Positions 42,319 to 52,426 of a stretch of 64,000 nucleotides of DNA are shown one piece after another (position 1 is the first letter of the stretch; the number at the start of each line of letters is the position of its first letter). The notes under the pieces were generated by a model. It had not been told where the DNA came from, ran no database searches, and saw nothing but the letters and a program-made list of their open reading frames with translations. Source of the stretch: Pseudomonadota bacterium (GTDB lineage: Bacteria; Pseudomonadota; Alphaproteobacteria; Acetobacterales; Acetobacteraceae). The DNA lies in contig JAJZSY010000002.1 of assembly GCA_021849425.1 (NCBI GenBank), forward strand, positions 62,001 to 126,000. The letters are read 5' to 3'. The translations under genes and the position numbers were made by a program.

Positions 42319-43029
42319 ATGACGGATCAAGCCAGACGGCATTATCGCCGCGCCCTGATCGTCGGCGCCGGCAGCGGGCTGAGCGCCGCCCTCGCCCGAC
42401 GTTTCACCGCGCAGGGCATGAGCGTTGCACTCGCCGCGCGGAATCCCGACAAGCTCGCGCCGCTCTGCGACGGTATCGGGGCGCAATCCTTTGCCTGCGA
42501 TGCCGCCGACGCGGCGGCGGTCGCCACGCTGTTCGAACAGGTGGAAGCCAAGGGCGGTGCGCCGGATGTGGTCGTCTACAACGCGTCGGGACGGGTGCGC
42601 GGCCCGGTCGCGACCCTCGATCCCGAGGCGGTTGCGCGCGCCCTCGCGGTTTCGGCCTTTGGCGGCTTTCTCGTCGGCCAGCGCGCGGCGCGGCGGATGC
42701 TGGATGCCGGAAGCGGCGCCATCCTGTTCACCGGCGCCTCGGCCAGCGTGAAGGGCTATGCCGAATCGGCCGCCTTCGCGATGGGCAAGTTCGCCTTGCG
42801 CGGCCTTGCCCAGAGCATGGCGCGGGAACTCGCGCCGAAGGGCATCCATGTCGCGCATTTCGTCATCGATGGCGGCATCAGCTCCGCCAGCCGCCCGGTG
42901 CCGGCGGATGCGCCGGACAGCCTGCTCGACCCGGAGGCCATCGCCGAGACCTATCTCCATGTCCTGCACCAGCCGCGCAGCGCCTGGACCTGGGAGGTTG
43001 AACTCAGGCCGTGGGTCGAGCGGTTCTGA
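42319..43029 (+). CDS. SDR-family protein with Phe in place of catalytic Tyr
   Basis: A 236-residue Rossmann protein. The cofactor loop is VGAGSGLSAALA, slightly unlike the classical TGxxxGIG. The active-site segment reads SAAFAMGKFALRGLAQSMAREL: the Lys is kept but the Tyr is Phe. A Ser is present in FTGASASVKG. Reduction by the usual route would need another acid. It follows the Tyr/Lys-less SDR, and an acyl-CoA ligase follows after 84 nt. ATG 42319 is preferred to TTG 42310. Confidence 0.83.
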   Translation: MTDQARRHYRRALIVGAGSGLSAALARRFTAQGMSVALAARNPDKLAPLCDGIGAQSFACDAADAAAVATLFEQVEAKGGAPDVVVYNASGRVRGPVATLDPEAVARALAVSAFGGFLVGQRAARRMLDAGSGAILFTGASASVKGYAESAAFAMGKFALRGLAQSMARELAPKGIHVAHFVIDGGISSASRPVPADAPDSLLDPEAIAETYLHVLHQPRSAWTWEVELRPWVERF

Positions 43030-43113
43030 GCGTCCGTCCCGCCCGGCGATTGCGCGCGCCGATGGTTTGACGCATGTTCCGCGCACAAAGAAACCAAAGA
43101 ACGGGAGCCGTCC

Positions 43114-44748
43114 ATGCTGGGCCTGATGCAGCACCATGAACTGATGATCTCGGACTTTCTGGTCCACGCCGCCCGGCATCATCCGCGGGCGGAAATCGTC
43201 TCGCGCCTCGCCGGCGGCATTCATCGCCAGAGCTGGGTGGATACGGCGCGGCGGGCCCGCCAGCTTGCCCGCGCGCTCGGCCGGCTCGGCGTGCGGCCGG
43301 GTGACCGCGTGGCCACCCTCGCCTGGAACAATCATCGGCATGTCGAACTCTATTTCGCGATTTCCGGCTCGGCCGCCGTGGTCAACACCGTCAATCCGCG
43401 CCTCGCGCCCGACGACATCGCCTATATTCTGGAGCACGCCGAGGATGGCGTGCTGTTCGCCGAGGCCGATTTCGCGTCCCTTGTCGAACAGGTTGCCGGC
43501 AAGCTGCCGGCGGGATTGCTGCGCCATGTGGTGTTTCTCTGCGACGCGGCGGACCTGCCCTGCATCACCCTGCCCGCCGGCGTGGCGATCGCCGATTACG
43601 AAAGCCTGATCGGCGCCGAAACCGATGACTACGACTGGCCCCGCTTCGACGAGCGGACCGCCAGCGGCCTCTGCTACACCTCGGGCACGACGGGCCGGCC
43701 GAAGGGCGTGCTCTATACCCATCGTTCCACCGTGCTGAAGGCGATGGCGGTGAACGCGGCGGATGCGATTGGCCTCAAGGCGGCCGACCGGCTGATGCCG
43801 GTGGTGCCGATGTTCCATGTCAACGCCTGGTCCCTGCCCTATGCCGCCGCCGCCGCCGGCACCTCTCTCGTGATGCCCGGCCGCTTTCTCGACGGGCAGA
43901 GCCTTTACGACCTGATCGAGGCCGAACGCGTGACCTACGCCTCCGGCGTGCCGACGGTCTGGCTCGGCGTGCTCGCCCATGTGCAGAAGACCGGCGCCCG
44001 CTTCACCACGCTCGAACGCATGGCCGTCGGCGGCTCTGCCTGCCCGGAGGCGCTGTTCGATGCGTATGACGCGCTGGGCGTCACCATCGTCCATGCCTGG
44101 GGCATGACCGAGAGCAGCCCGATCGCCACGGTGGCGACCCCGGTGCCCGGCGTCGATGCCGCAACCGCGCGGCGGCAGCGGCTGAGCCAGGGGCGAGTGC
44201 TGTTCGGGATCGACCTGCGGGCGCGGCGCGGCGCCGAGGAAGTGCCGTGGGACGGCGAGACCGCCGGCGACATCGAGCTGCGCGGCCATTGGGTAACCAC
44301 CGGCTATTACCGGATGCCGAAAGGCACGACCGAGGATGGCTGGTTTCCCACCGGCGATGTCGGCATGGTCGACCCCGACGGATTCGTGATCCTCACCGAT
44401 CGGAGCAAGGACCTGATCAAGTCGGGCGGCGAATGGATCAGCTCGATCGATATCGAGAACATCGCGGTCAGCCATCCGGCGGTCGCCGAGGCCGCGGCGA
44501 TCGCGGCGAAACACCCGAAATGGGACGAGCGGCCGGTGGTGATCGTCGCGCTGAAGCCGGGCGCGAGCACCACCCGCGAGGAACTGCTCGCGGTCTATGA
44601 GGGCAAGGTGGCGCGCTGGGCGGTGCCGGATGACGTGATCTTCGTCGACGAACTGCCGCATGGCGCGACCGGCAAGCTGCTCAAGACCGAGCTGCGCGCC
44701 CGCTTCGCCAACCACCTGACCGGCAAGGCGGATAGCGCGACGGGCTGA
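43114..44748 (+). CDS. Acyl-CoA synthetase (AMP-forming, medium/long-chain type)
   Basis: Activates a carboxylic acid to its CoA ester; 544 residues of the ANL superfamily. The P-loop is [16 protein letters not shown] (about 189-204); other motifs are [58 protein letters not shown] (in parts) and the C-terminal catalytic Lys in [11 protein letters not shown]. It is closest to fatty-acyl-CoA ligases of the DmdB/AlkK type. It is the last gene of the SDR-rich cluster and convergent with gdh. Confidence 0.88.
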   Translation: MLGLMQHHELMISDFLVHAARHHPRAEIVSRLAGGIHRQSWVDTARRARQLARALGRLGVRPGDRVATLAWNNHRHVELYFAISGSAAVVNTVNPRLAPDDIAYILEHAEDGVLFAEADFASLVEQVAGKLPAGLLRHVVFLCDAADLPCITLPAGVAIADYESLIGAETDDYDWPRFDERTASGLCYTSGTTGRPKGVLYTHRSTVLKAMAVNAADAIGLKAADRLMPVVPMFHVNAWSLPYAAAAAGTSLVMPGRFLDGQSLYDLIEAERVTYASGVPTVWLGVLAHVQKTGARFTTLERMAVGGSACPEALFDAYDALGVTIVHAWGMTESSPIATVATPVPGVDAATARRQRLSQGRVLFGIDLRARRGAEEVPWDGETAGDIELRGHWVTTGYYRMPKGTTEDGWFPTGDVGMVDPDGFVILTDRSKDLIKSGGEWISSIDIENIAVSHPAVAEAAAIAAKHPKWDERPVVIVALKPGASTTREELLAVYEGKVARWAVPDDVIFVDELPHGATGKLLKTELRARFANHLTGKADSATG

Positions 44749-44766
44749 GCGGCGCCGCCTCCGGCC

Positions 44767-47700
44767 TCAGCCGCACAGCCGGCGCAGCGCGCGGGCGGCG
44801 ACCACCAGTGCGGCGAGATCGGGCATCAGGGCGGCTTCGTGCGCGAGTGCGATGGCACCTTCGGCGGCATTGCCCAGGGTAAAGCGCAGGGACGCCGGAT
44901 CGCCGCCGCCAGCCAGCGTCGCCTCGACCAGCGCGCTCTGGATCTCGTTCAGCTCATCCGCCAGCGCGCCGACCGCCCTTGTGGTCCAGCCGCCACCGGC
45001 CGAGACACCGGCAAGCGCCGCGCGCAACGGGTTGAGCATGAAGACCTCGCCGGCGTCGGACCAGATCATGTGCACCATCTGCGGCGCGTGGCCGTGCCGG
45101 CCGGCGAGCCGGACCACGATCGGCGCCACCATCAGCTCAGGCAGGGCCACGGTGAAGGCGGCGAGCGGCTGCGGCACCCCATGCGCGACAAGGGCGCGCA
45201 CGTCTTCCGATTCCGCGAGCCTCGCACAGGAAGCGGCGCCGAGTTCCGCGAGACCGGACCGCAGCGCCTCGACCTCGTCGCCGATCGCGCGCAGGGGCGG
45301 GCCGGCCAGCAGGATACGCGCGGCCGCCTCCTGCAGACGGCGCAGGGCGAAGAGCATCGCGAGGCGCTGCGCCGCCGGCACCGCCATGCCCAGCGCCTCG
45401 ACCTCGTGGCAGCGGGAGGGCAGATCGAACGCGGCGGCAGCGACCAGTGCCGCGAGGGCGATTGCCGGCGGTTCCTGCCCGGATTCGAGCGCGATCCGCC
45501 CGAAGGACGCCGCGCCCATCCGGTTGATCAACTCGTTGGTCACCGTCGTGCCGATCAGCGCGCGGCGCAGCCGGTGCCCGTCGATCTCGGCGCGGAAGCG
45601 TTCGCGCAGCGTGTGCGGAAAATAGTCGGCGAGAAGGTGGCCGAGTGCGGGATCGTCGACCAGCGTCGAGGCGTCGATCGCAGCGCCGACATGCAGCTTG
45701 GCATGCGCCATCAGCGTGCAGAGTTCGGGACGGGTCAACGGCTGGCCAGCGGCCGCGCGCGCCGCCATCGCCACCGCGTCCGGCAGGCCGGCCACCGCGC
45801 GGTCGAGCACGCCGGCCGCTTCCAGCTGGCTCATCAGCGCGTTCTGGGCCGGCAGATCGGCGGCGCCGCCAAGCGCATCGAGCGAGATCGCCTGCGATTG
45901 CTGGTGATTGTCGCGGAGCACCAGGGCGGCCACCTCGTCCGTCATCGAGCCGAGCAGATCGACCCTCTGATGCGTCGTGAGGCGGCCTGCCTCCATGGCA
46001 CTCGCCAGCAGGATCTTGATGTTGACCTCGTGGTCGGAGGTCGAGACGCCGGCGGAATTGTCGAGCGCGTCGGTGTTGAGCCGAACGCCGGCCTGCGCCG
46101 CCTCGATCCGCCCCGCCTGGGTGACGCCGAGATTGGCCCCCTCGCCGATCACCCGCGCGCGGATCTGCCGGCCATCGACGCGGATCGCGTCGTTCGCGCG
46201 GTCGCCGGCATCGGCCTGGCTTTCGGACCCCGCCTTCACATAGGTGCCGATGCCGCCGAAATACAGCAGATCGACCCGCATGGAGAGGATCGCGCGCATG
46301 ACCCGCTCGGGCTCATGCGCACCGGCTTCGAGCCCAAGCATCGCCGCCGCCGCCGCACTCAGCTCGACGGTCTTGGCGTGGCGCGGAAACACCCCGCCGC
46401 CCGCGCTGATCAGCGCTGAATCATAATCGGCCCAGGACGAGCGCTTCAGCCCGAACAGCCGCTGCCGTTCCGCGTGGCTTTTCGCCGGATCGGGGTCGGG
46501 ATCGAGGAAGATGTGGCGATGATCGAAGGCGGCCAGCAGCTTCGTGTGGCGGCTGACCAGCAGCCCGTTGCCGAAAACGTCGCCCGACATGTCGCCGACG
46601 CCGGCGCAGCTGAAGTCCTCCCTCTGGATGTCGTGGCCGAGCTCGTCGAAATGCCGCGCGATATTCACCCAGGCGCCGCGCGCGGTGATGCCCATCGCCT
46701 TGTGGTCGTAGCCGACAGAACCGCCGGAGGCGAAGGCATCGCCCAGCCAGAAGCCGCGGGCGACCGCGATCTCGTTGGCGATGTCGCTGAAGGTCGCGGT
46801 GCCCTTGTCGGCGGCGACGACGAGATAGGGATCGTCGCCATCGCGCCGGACGATGCGCGGCGGTGTGGTCACGGCGCCGCCTTCGAGATTGTCCGTCACG
46901 TCGAGCATCGCGTTGATCAGCAGCCGGTAGCAGGCGATGCCCTCGGCCATGAACGCCTCGCGGTCGGCATTGGCGTCGCCGCTCGGCGCCGGCGGGCGCT
47001 TGAGCACGAATCCGCCCTTGGCGCCGACCGGCACGATGACGACGTTCTTGACCATCTGCGCCTTCATCAGGCTCAGGATCTCGGTGCGGAAATCGTCCCG
47101 CCGGTCCGACCAGCGGATGCCGCCGCGCGCGATCATGCCGCCGCGCAGATGACAGCCCTCCATCCGCGCGCCATGCACGAAGATCTCGAACATCGGCCGC
47201 GGCAGCGGCATGTCGCCGGCATGGGCGCTGTCGATCTTGAGGGCGATCACCGGCGTCGCTTCATCGTGGAAATTGGTCCGCAGCACCGCATCCAGCAGCC
47301 GGCGGTAGCGGCGCAGAATGCGGTCTTCCTCGGGATTGGGGACCGCATCGAGCAGGTCGCGCCAGCGCGTATCCAACGCCGCCTCGGCCTCCGGCTCGCG
47401 CACCCGGTCAGGGTCGAAGCGGGTGTGAAACAGCTCGATCAGCAAGCGGGTGGCCGCCGGGTTGGCGGCGAGCGCCGCCTCCACCGCGTTCTGGCTGAAG
47501 GGGGCGCGCACCTGGCGGCACCATTTGAACATCGCGCGCATCAGCCAGACCTCGCGCCAGTCGAGCCCGGCGCGGAGGATCAGGCGGTTGAACCCGTCGA
47601 CTTCGACGCGCTGGTCGGATTCCGCCTCGATCGCGTCCAGCACCGCGCCAGCCCGTCCGGCAAGGTCGAAGACGGCGCCATCCGCCGTCTCCAGCGTCAG

Positions 47701-49527
47701 GCGCTGGAGCATCACCGCGCCGTCACGCGCCGCAAGGCGATATGGCACCTCCTCGATCACCCGCAGGCCGAGGCTTTCGATCAGCGGCACGATGTCGGAC
47801 AGCGCCACCGCCTCGCCAGCCCGGAAGAGCTTGAGAACCACCCGGTCCTCCGCCATGCCGAAGGGCCGGGCGAGGGCGAGGCGAAAGCGGCCGGAGGCGC
47901 GCGCCGCGGAGGCCGCCTCGATATCCCGCACGGCGACATGGGCGGGGGTCGAGGCGGCATATTCCGGCGGAAAGGCATCACCCCAGCCGGCCAGCGTCGC
48001 CGCCGCCAGCATGTCGCCCTGCTCGCCGGCCAGCGCATCGGCCAGCCTTTCGCGGAAGCTGCGAGCCGCCTCCTTCATTGCCGCCTCGAGTGCGGCGACA
48101 TCCAGCGCCCGCGCCCGCTGCGGATCGGCGGCGATGATGAAATTGACCCGCGCCAGCGGCCCATCGCCCATCGCCGTCGCGTAGCCGGCGAGTTCCCCGC
48201 CCACGGCGCGGTTGATCATCTCCGCGAGGGCGAGGCGCAGCGCCGTGTCGAACCGGTCGCGCGGCACGAACACGATGGCCGAGACATGGCGCCCGAACGG
48301 ATCGCGCCGCAGGAAAAGCGCCAGTTCCGGCCGCACTTGCAGCCCCATCACCCGCATCGCCGCGGCGAGGATGTCTTCCGGTGGTCCCTGAAAGAGATCG
48401 TCGCGCGGCCAGGTATCGAGAATGTGCCGCAGCGTCCGGCCGTCATGCCCGGAGAGGCCGACGCCCGAATCCTGCATGATCCGCTCCACCTTCTCGCGCA
48501 GCATCGGAATGCTGCGGGGGTTGCGGTTGTAGGAGTCGGGCGCGAACAGGCCGGCGAACAGGGTGAGACCGACCGGCCGACCCTGCGCGTCGCAGCGCTT
48601 CACCACGACGACGTCGTAGAGCTGGGACCGCTGCACGCGGCTGCGGATGTCGGCCTTGGCGACGGCGACGCGGCCGAACCGGTCGAGCGCCTCCTCCGCC
48701 ACCGCGCGCCACGATCCGGCATCGCGCAGGATGTCGAACAGCGCGACATCGGGCGCGCGCAGCACGCCAAGCCCCTCGGCGGCGGGGGCGAGGGCGAGAT
48801 CAGCCGCGAAGCCGATCTGCCGCACCCCGAGGAGGATGAAATTGTCATCGGCGATCCAGCCCAGCAGGTCGCGCTCGGGCCCTTCGGCCAGTTCGGCGAG
48901 TTGCGCGGCGAGGTGCCGGTTCATGGCGACGGCATCGGCGACGGCGGCGGCGGCATCCTCCATCGCGCGGGAGATTTCGCCGCCGATCGTCTCCAGCCGG
49001 GCCGGATCGGTCTCGGGGCCAAACGCGACCTGGATCATCGATTCCGCGGCGCCGGCACCGATGCGACGCAGCGCCCCGGCCTCGTCGCGCTCGACCGCGA
49101 GCACCGGATGCACCAGCGCATGCACGGGCAGATCGAAACGCTGCAGCACCGCAAGGGCGGATTCGACGAGGAACGGCCGGTCGTCGTTGATCAGTTCCAG
49201 CACCGCGTTCGCATGGCCCCAGCCCTCGCCGCCACCACGCGGGTTGAAGACGCGCAGCCGGCTTTCGCCCGGCCGGCGTTCCTGGGCGAAGGACCAGAGC
49301 GACAGCGCCGCCGCCGCAACCTCCTCCGCCGGTCGCGCCGCGAGATCCGCCGTCGCGATCCCCGCCGCGTAATGATCGAGGAAGACGCAGGCCGCCTCCG
49401 CCTGCGGCCCGTGCAGGAAGCGGCGGATGGCGGCGGCAACCCCTCCCAGAAGCGCCTCGCGCGCCGGCCCCTGCCGCGCGCCCACTGTTGCGTCCTGGTT
49501 GCCCGAAACGCTGCCAGCCGGGCTCAT
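44767..49527 (-). CDS. gdh: NAD-specific glutamate dehydrogenase, large (about 180 kDa) type
   Basis: Oxidatively deaminates glutamate to 2-oxoglutarate and ammonia; 1586 residues. N-terminal ACT-like regulatory regions (about 1-600) precede the dehydrogenase core, where GGIRWSDRRDDFRTEILSLM, VPVGAKGGFVLKRP and DGDDPYLVVAADKGTATFSD-type segments and FASGGSVGYDHKAMGITARG mark the substrate and NAD sites; a long helical C-terminal domain follows. ATG 49527 with GAGG 8 nt upstream is chosen over an in-frame extension to 49827 that crosses the divergent promoter region. It suggests amino acids as carbon source. Confidence 0.93.
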   Translation of the reverse strand: MSPAGSVSGNQDATVGARQGPAREALLGGVAAAIRRFLHGPQAEAACVFLDHYAAGIATADLAARPAEEVAAAALSLWSFAQERRPGESRLRVFNPRGGGEGWGHANAVLELINDDRPFLVESALAVLQRFDLPVHALVHPVLAVERDEAGALRRIGAGAAESMIQVAFGPETDPARLETIGGEISRAMEDAAAAVADAVAMNRHLAAQLAELAEGPERDLLGWIADDNFILLGVRQIGFAADLALAPAAEGLGVLRAPDVALFDILRDAGSWRAVAEEALDRFGRVAVAKADIRSRVQRSQLYDVVVVKRCDAQGRPVGLTLFAGLFAPDSYNRNPRSIPMLREKVERIMQDSGVGLSGHDGRTLRHILDTWPRDDLFQGPPEDILAAAMRVMGLQVRPELALFLRRDPFGRHVSAIVFVPRDRFDTALRLALAEMINRAVGGELAGYATAMGDGPLARVNFIIAADPQRARALDVAALEAAMKEAARSFRERLADALAGEQGDMLAAATLAGWGDAFPPEYAASTPAHVAVRDIEAASAARASGRFRLALARPFGMAEDRVVLKLFRAGEAVALSDIVPLIESLGLRVIEEVPYRLAARDGAVMLQRLTLETADGAVFDLAGRAGAVLDAIEAESDQRVEVDGFNRLILRAGLDWREVWLMRAMFKWCRQVRAPFSQNAVEAALAANPAATRLLIELFHTRFDPDRVREPEAEAALDTRWRDLLDAVPNPEEDRILRRYRRLLDAVLRTNFHDEATPVIALKIDSAHAGDMPLPRPMFEIFVHGARMEGCHLRGGMIARGGIRWSDRRDDFRTEILSLMKAQMVKNVVIVPVGAKGGFVLKRPPAPSGDANADREAFMAEGIACYRLLINAMLDVTDNLEGGAVTTPPRIVRRDGDDPYLVVAADKGTATFSDIANEIAVARGFWLGDAFASGGSVGYDHKAMGITARGAWVNIARHFDELGHDIQREDFSCAGVGDMSGDVFGNGLLVSRHTKLLAAFDHRHIFLDPDPDPAKSHAERQRLFGLKRSSWADYDSALISAGGGVFPRHAKTVELSAAAAAMLGLEAGAHEPERVMRAILSMRVDLLYFGGIGTYVKAGSESQADAGDRANDAIRVDGRQIRARVIGEGANLGVTQAGRIEAAQAGVRLNTDALDNSAGVSTSDHEVNIKILLASAMEAGRLTTHQRVDLLGSMTDEVAALVLRDNHQQSQAISLDALGGAADLPAQNALMSQLEAAGVLDRAVAGLPDAVAMAARAAAGQPLTRPELCTLMAHAKLHVGAAIDASTLVDDPALGHLLADYFPHTLRERFRAEIDGHRLRRALIGTTVTNELINRMGAASFGRIALESGQEPPAIALAALVAAAAFDLPSRCHEVEALGMAVPAAQRLAMLFALRRLQEAAARILLAGPPLRAIGDEVEALRSGLAELGAASCARLAESEDVRALVAHGVPQPLAAFTVALPELMVAPIVVRLAGRHGHAPQMVHMIWSDAGEVFMLNPLRAALAGVSAGGGWTTRAVGALADELNEIQSALVEATLAGGGDPASLRFTLGNAAEGAIALAHEAALMPDLAALVVAARALRRLCG

Positions 49528-49776
49528 GACCGGTCCTCGCCGCGGTTCGGTCGGCGCGCGTGCGCGCGGCAGGATGCCGGCGGCACGCAGAACAGACCCG
49601 AAATTGCGCGCTGGGTTCTCCTTGTACCGGACAACGCCGCAGCCTTGCCGACACTCGTCGCTGACTCGAGCATGACGCGCTTCCCTTCGTCCGCCGTGTC
49701 GCAGGACTGTCGATCCCGGCCGGAGGCTTGTCAATTCACGTCTCCCGCAGCTTGCCTCTCGCCCCGCATGTCCGGT

Positions 49777-49817
49777 TTGATCCGGCTCAAGGCGGGCGGA
49801 GCCGGGAGGGCTAGACT
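49777..49817 (+). promoter_or_regulatory. FNR/FixK-like activated promoter of ftsH
   Basis: TTGATCCGGCTCAA (49777-49790) matches TTGAT-N4-(A/G)TCAA at all but one position of the second half. TAGACT (49812-49817) predicts a start near 49824, placing the box centre at about -40/-41, class II geometry. No -35 hexamer is seen, which fits activator dependence. The rest of the 49528-49846 gap shows nothing distinctive. Confidence 0.5.
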
Positions 49818-49846
49818 GTCGCCGCAACCTTCAGGGCCCGACGGAC

Positions 49847-51742
49847 ATGGACATCAGGCGCGAGCACAAGATCAATTTCTGGTTTCTGATCGCGGCGATG
49901 ATCGGCGTGCTGCTGATCCAGACCCTCATCGCCCGTCCGCCAGACGTTCGCTCGATCCCGTACAGCACGTTTCTCTCACTGGTGAAGTCTGGCGGGGTGA
50001 CCGACCTGCGGATCGACCAGGACCGGATCACCGGCCGTTTCACCAATCCCGCGCCCAAGACGCCGGCAACCTTCGAGACCAACCGCGTCGATCCCGCACT
50101 GGCAACGACGCTCGGGACCGCGGGCATCAGCTTCGCCGCCACACCCGGGCCCACGCTGATCGAACGCGCGCTCGGCTGGATTCTGCCGGTGTTTCTCTTC
50201 GGGCTCATCTGGCTGTTCCTGATCCGCCGCATGGCGGGGGATTCGGGTGTTGGCGGCATGATGTCGATCAGCAAGAGCCGGGCGAAAATCTATGTCGAGA
50301 AGGACATCAAGGTGACCTTCGCCGATGTCGCCGGAGTCGACGAGGCGAAGGCCGAGTTGCAGGAAGTGGTCGATTTCCTGCGGGATCCGAAGGAATACGG
50401 GCGGCTCGGCGCGCGCATCCCGAAGGGGATCCTGCTGGTCGGCCCACCCGGCACCGGCAAGACGCTGCTGGCCCGCGCCGTCGCCGGCGAGGCGGGGGTG
50501 ACGTTCTTCTCGATTTCGGGGTCGGAATTCGTCGAGATGTTCGTCGGCGTCGGCGCAGCACGGGTGCGCGACCTGTTCGAGCAGGCGCGGCGGCAGGCGC
50601 CGGCGATCGTCTTCATCGACGAACTCGATGCGCTCGGCCGCGCGCGCGGCGGCATCTTCACCGGCGGCGGGCACGACGAGAAGGAGCAGACGCTGAACCT
50701 GTTGCTCACCGAGCTTGACGGGTTCGACAGCAGTACCGGCGTCGTTCTCCTCGCCGCGACCAACCGGCCCGAGATTCTCGACGCAGCCTTGCTGCGCGCC
50801 GGCCGGTTCGACCGTCAGGTGCTGGTCGACCGGCCCGACCGCAAGGGGCGCATCGCCATACTGGGCATCCACGCGAAGCGGATCACCCTCGCTCCGGATG
50901 TCTCGATCGAGCAGGTCGCGGCGCTGACGCCGGGCTTCACCGGTGCCGATCTCGCCAATCTCGTAAACGAGGCGGCACTGCTCGCCACCCGCCGCCGGGC
51001 CGATGCCGTGACGCTGGAGGATTTCAACCAGGCGATCGAGCGGATCGTTGCCGGGCTGGAAAAGCGCAACCGGCTGCTCAATCCGCATGAGCGGGACATC
51101 GTCGCCCATCACGAAACCGGCCATGCGCTGGTCGCCATGGCGCTGCCGGGTGCTGATCCGGTGCAGAAGATCTCGATCATCCCGCGCGGGATCGCCGCTC
51201 TTGGCTACACGATCCAGCGCCCGCTCGAGGACCGCTACCTGATGGACCGGCGGGAGCTGTTCCAGCGGATGACGGTGCTGCTGGCCGGGCGCGCCGCCGA
51301 ATCGCTGGTGTTCGACGAGGTCTCGACCGGGGCGGCCGACGATTTCGTCAAGGCCACCGAAATCGCCCGCAGCATGGTGCTGCGCTATGGCATGGTGCCG
51401 GAGCTGGGGCTGGTCGCCTACGAAACGGATACGGGCAGCGCCTGGCTCGGCGGGGCTGCTTCCGGCGATCTCCGACCGCGCCGGTATGGCGAGCGGACGG
51501 CGGATGCGATCGATGCCGCCGTGCGGGACATTCTCGATACCGCCTTCGAAGCGGCGCGGCTGATCCTGCGGCAGAACCGCGCCCTGCTCGACGAGGTGGC
51601 GGATGATCTGCTCCGCCGCGAAACGCTCGCCGCCGCCGAACTGCGGCTCGTCGAGGCCCGTGTGATCCGGCCCTCCGCCCTGCCCTTCCTGCCGGCGCCG
51701 GATCAGCCGCAGGCGGCGGCGAGCGTCACCACGATCGGGTGA
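49847..51742 (+). CDS. FtsH-family ATP-dependent zinc metalloprotease
   Basis: Membrane-anchored AAA+ protease, 631 residues. Two membrane helices flank a small periplasmic domain (residues about 11-28 and 109-127). Walker A GPPGTGKT is at 199-206, Walker B VFIDELD near 255-261 (usual EID is ELD), second region of homology [18 protein letters not shown], and zinc motif HETGH at 422-426 (HEAGH in housekeeping FtsH). These deviations and the FNR-like promoter suggest an accessory, condition-specific FtsH. Its last 40 nt overlap the convergent neighbour. Confidence 0.92.
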   Translation: MDIRREHKINFWFLIAAMIGVLLIQTLIARPPDVRSIPYSTFLSLVKSGGVTDLRIDQDRITGRFTNPAPKTPATFETNRVDPALATTLGTAGISFAATPGPTLIERALGWILPVFLFGLIWLFLIRRMAGDSGVGGMMSISKSRAKIYVEKDIKVTFADVAGVDEAKAELQEVVDFLRDPKEYGRLGARIPKGILLVGPPGTGKTLLARAVAGEAGVTFFSISGSEFVEMFVGVGAARVRDLFEQARRQAPAIVFIDELDALGRARGGIFTGGGHDEKEQTLNLLLTELDGFDSSTGVVLLAATNRPEILDAALLRAGRFDRQVLVDRPDRKGRIAILGIHAKRITLAPDVSIEQVAALTPGFTGADLANLVNEAALLATRRRADAVTLEDFNQAIERIVAGLEKRNRLLNPHERDIVAHHETGHALVAMALPGADPVQKISIIPRGIAALGYTIQRPLEDRYLMDRRELFQRMTVLLAGRAAESLVFDEVSTGAADDFVKATEIARSMVLRYGMVPELGLVAYETDTGSAWLGGAASGDLRPRRYGERTADAIDAAVRDILDTAFEAARLILRQNRALLDEVADDLLRRETLAAAELRLVEARVIRPSALPFLPAPDQPQAAASVTTIG

Positions 51743-52311
51743 TGGTCCGAGCTGCCGCGCGCCAGCACCCGCGTCTCGTGCGCGTGCAAGCCACGCACCA
51801 TGCAGCGATCGAGCCGGAACGGCACCATCTCGCCGGCACGACAGGTGGTCTGGCGCGGCCCGACATCGCGAAACCCCCTGAGGCGGATCGGGCCGACCGC
51901 GTTGTAGTCGCCAAGGATCGCCGCCGGGCCATCGATGAGCCGCGCAATATGACGAAGCTGCAGCCGGTTGAGCATCTGGCCGTGCGAGAGGTGAACGTTG
52001 GCAAACGTGATCCCGCCCGCCTCCACCACCAGAGCGAGGCGCGGCGGCACCCGGCCGGGCATCACCGAAGCGGGCAACCGCACCGTTCCGGGCTCGATCA
52101 GCTGCACCGGGCTCCATGCCGCGAGTCCGTAGATCCGCCCCTGCATCGGCGCGCGATAGAACCAGCCGCCGCAGAGATCGGTAACCTGCGCGATGGATTC
52201 GGTGGCCTCCTGCATCAGCATGAGATCCGGTTTGTGTTCATCGATCAGCGCCGCGACCTCGCGGGCCTCGGCGCCGACCCGGCGAAGCAGGTTCCAGCTG
52301 ATCAACCGCAT
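51703..52311 (-). CDS. Endonuclease/exonuclease/phosphatase-family protein
   Basis: A 202-residue Mg2+-dependent phosphoesterase fold, shorter than most relatives. Landmarks in order are ISWNLLRR, LMLMQEA (catalytic Glu), ANVHLSHGQ, ILGDYNAVG (Asp/Asn) and SSDHHPIVV (Asp-His). The substrate could be nucleic acid or a phospholipid headgroup. ATG 52311 has GGGAG upstream; ATG 52329 is an alternative. It is divergent from the cardiolipin synthase gene and its 3' end overlaps ftsH by 40 nt. Confidence 0.82.
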   Translation of the reverse strand: MRLISWNLLRRVGAEAREVAALIDEHKPDLMLMQEATESIAQVTDLCGGWFYRAPMQGRIYGLAAWSPVQLIEPGTVRLPASVMPGRVPPRLALVVEAGGITFANVHLSHGQMLNRLQLRHIARLIDGPAAILGDYNAVGPIRLRGFRDVGPRQTTCRAGEMVPFRLDRCMVRGLHAHETRVLARGSSDHHPIVVTLAAACG

Positions 52312-52426
52312 CCGCACGTCTCCCGTCATCCGCGCGGCAGGACCCGCCGGCCGCTTGTTGCATATCAGGATATGGTGGCAACGCCCCGATCTTGTGTATG
52401 CATGTCGGCATGGCAGCCCATGACGG

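Noticed and set aside
46474-50718. 1414-codon + strand open frame across gdh and ftsH
   Set aside because: It runs antisense to gdh and then out of frame through ftsH; composition is Arg/His-rich shadow sequence.
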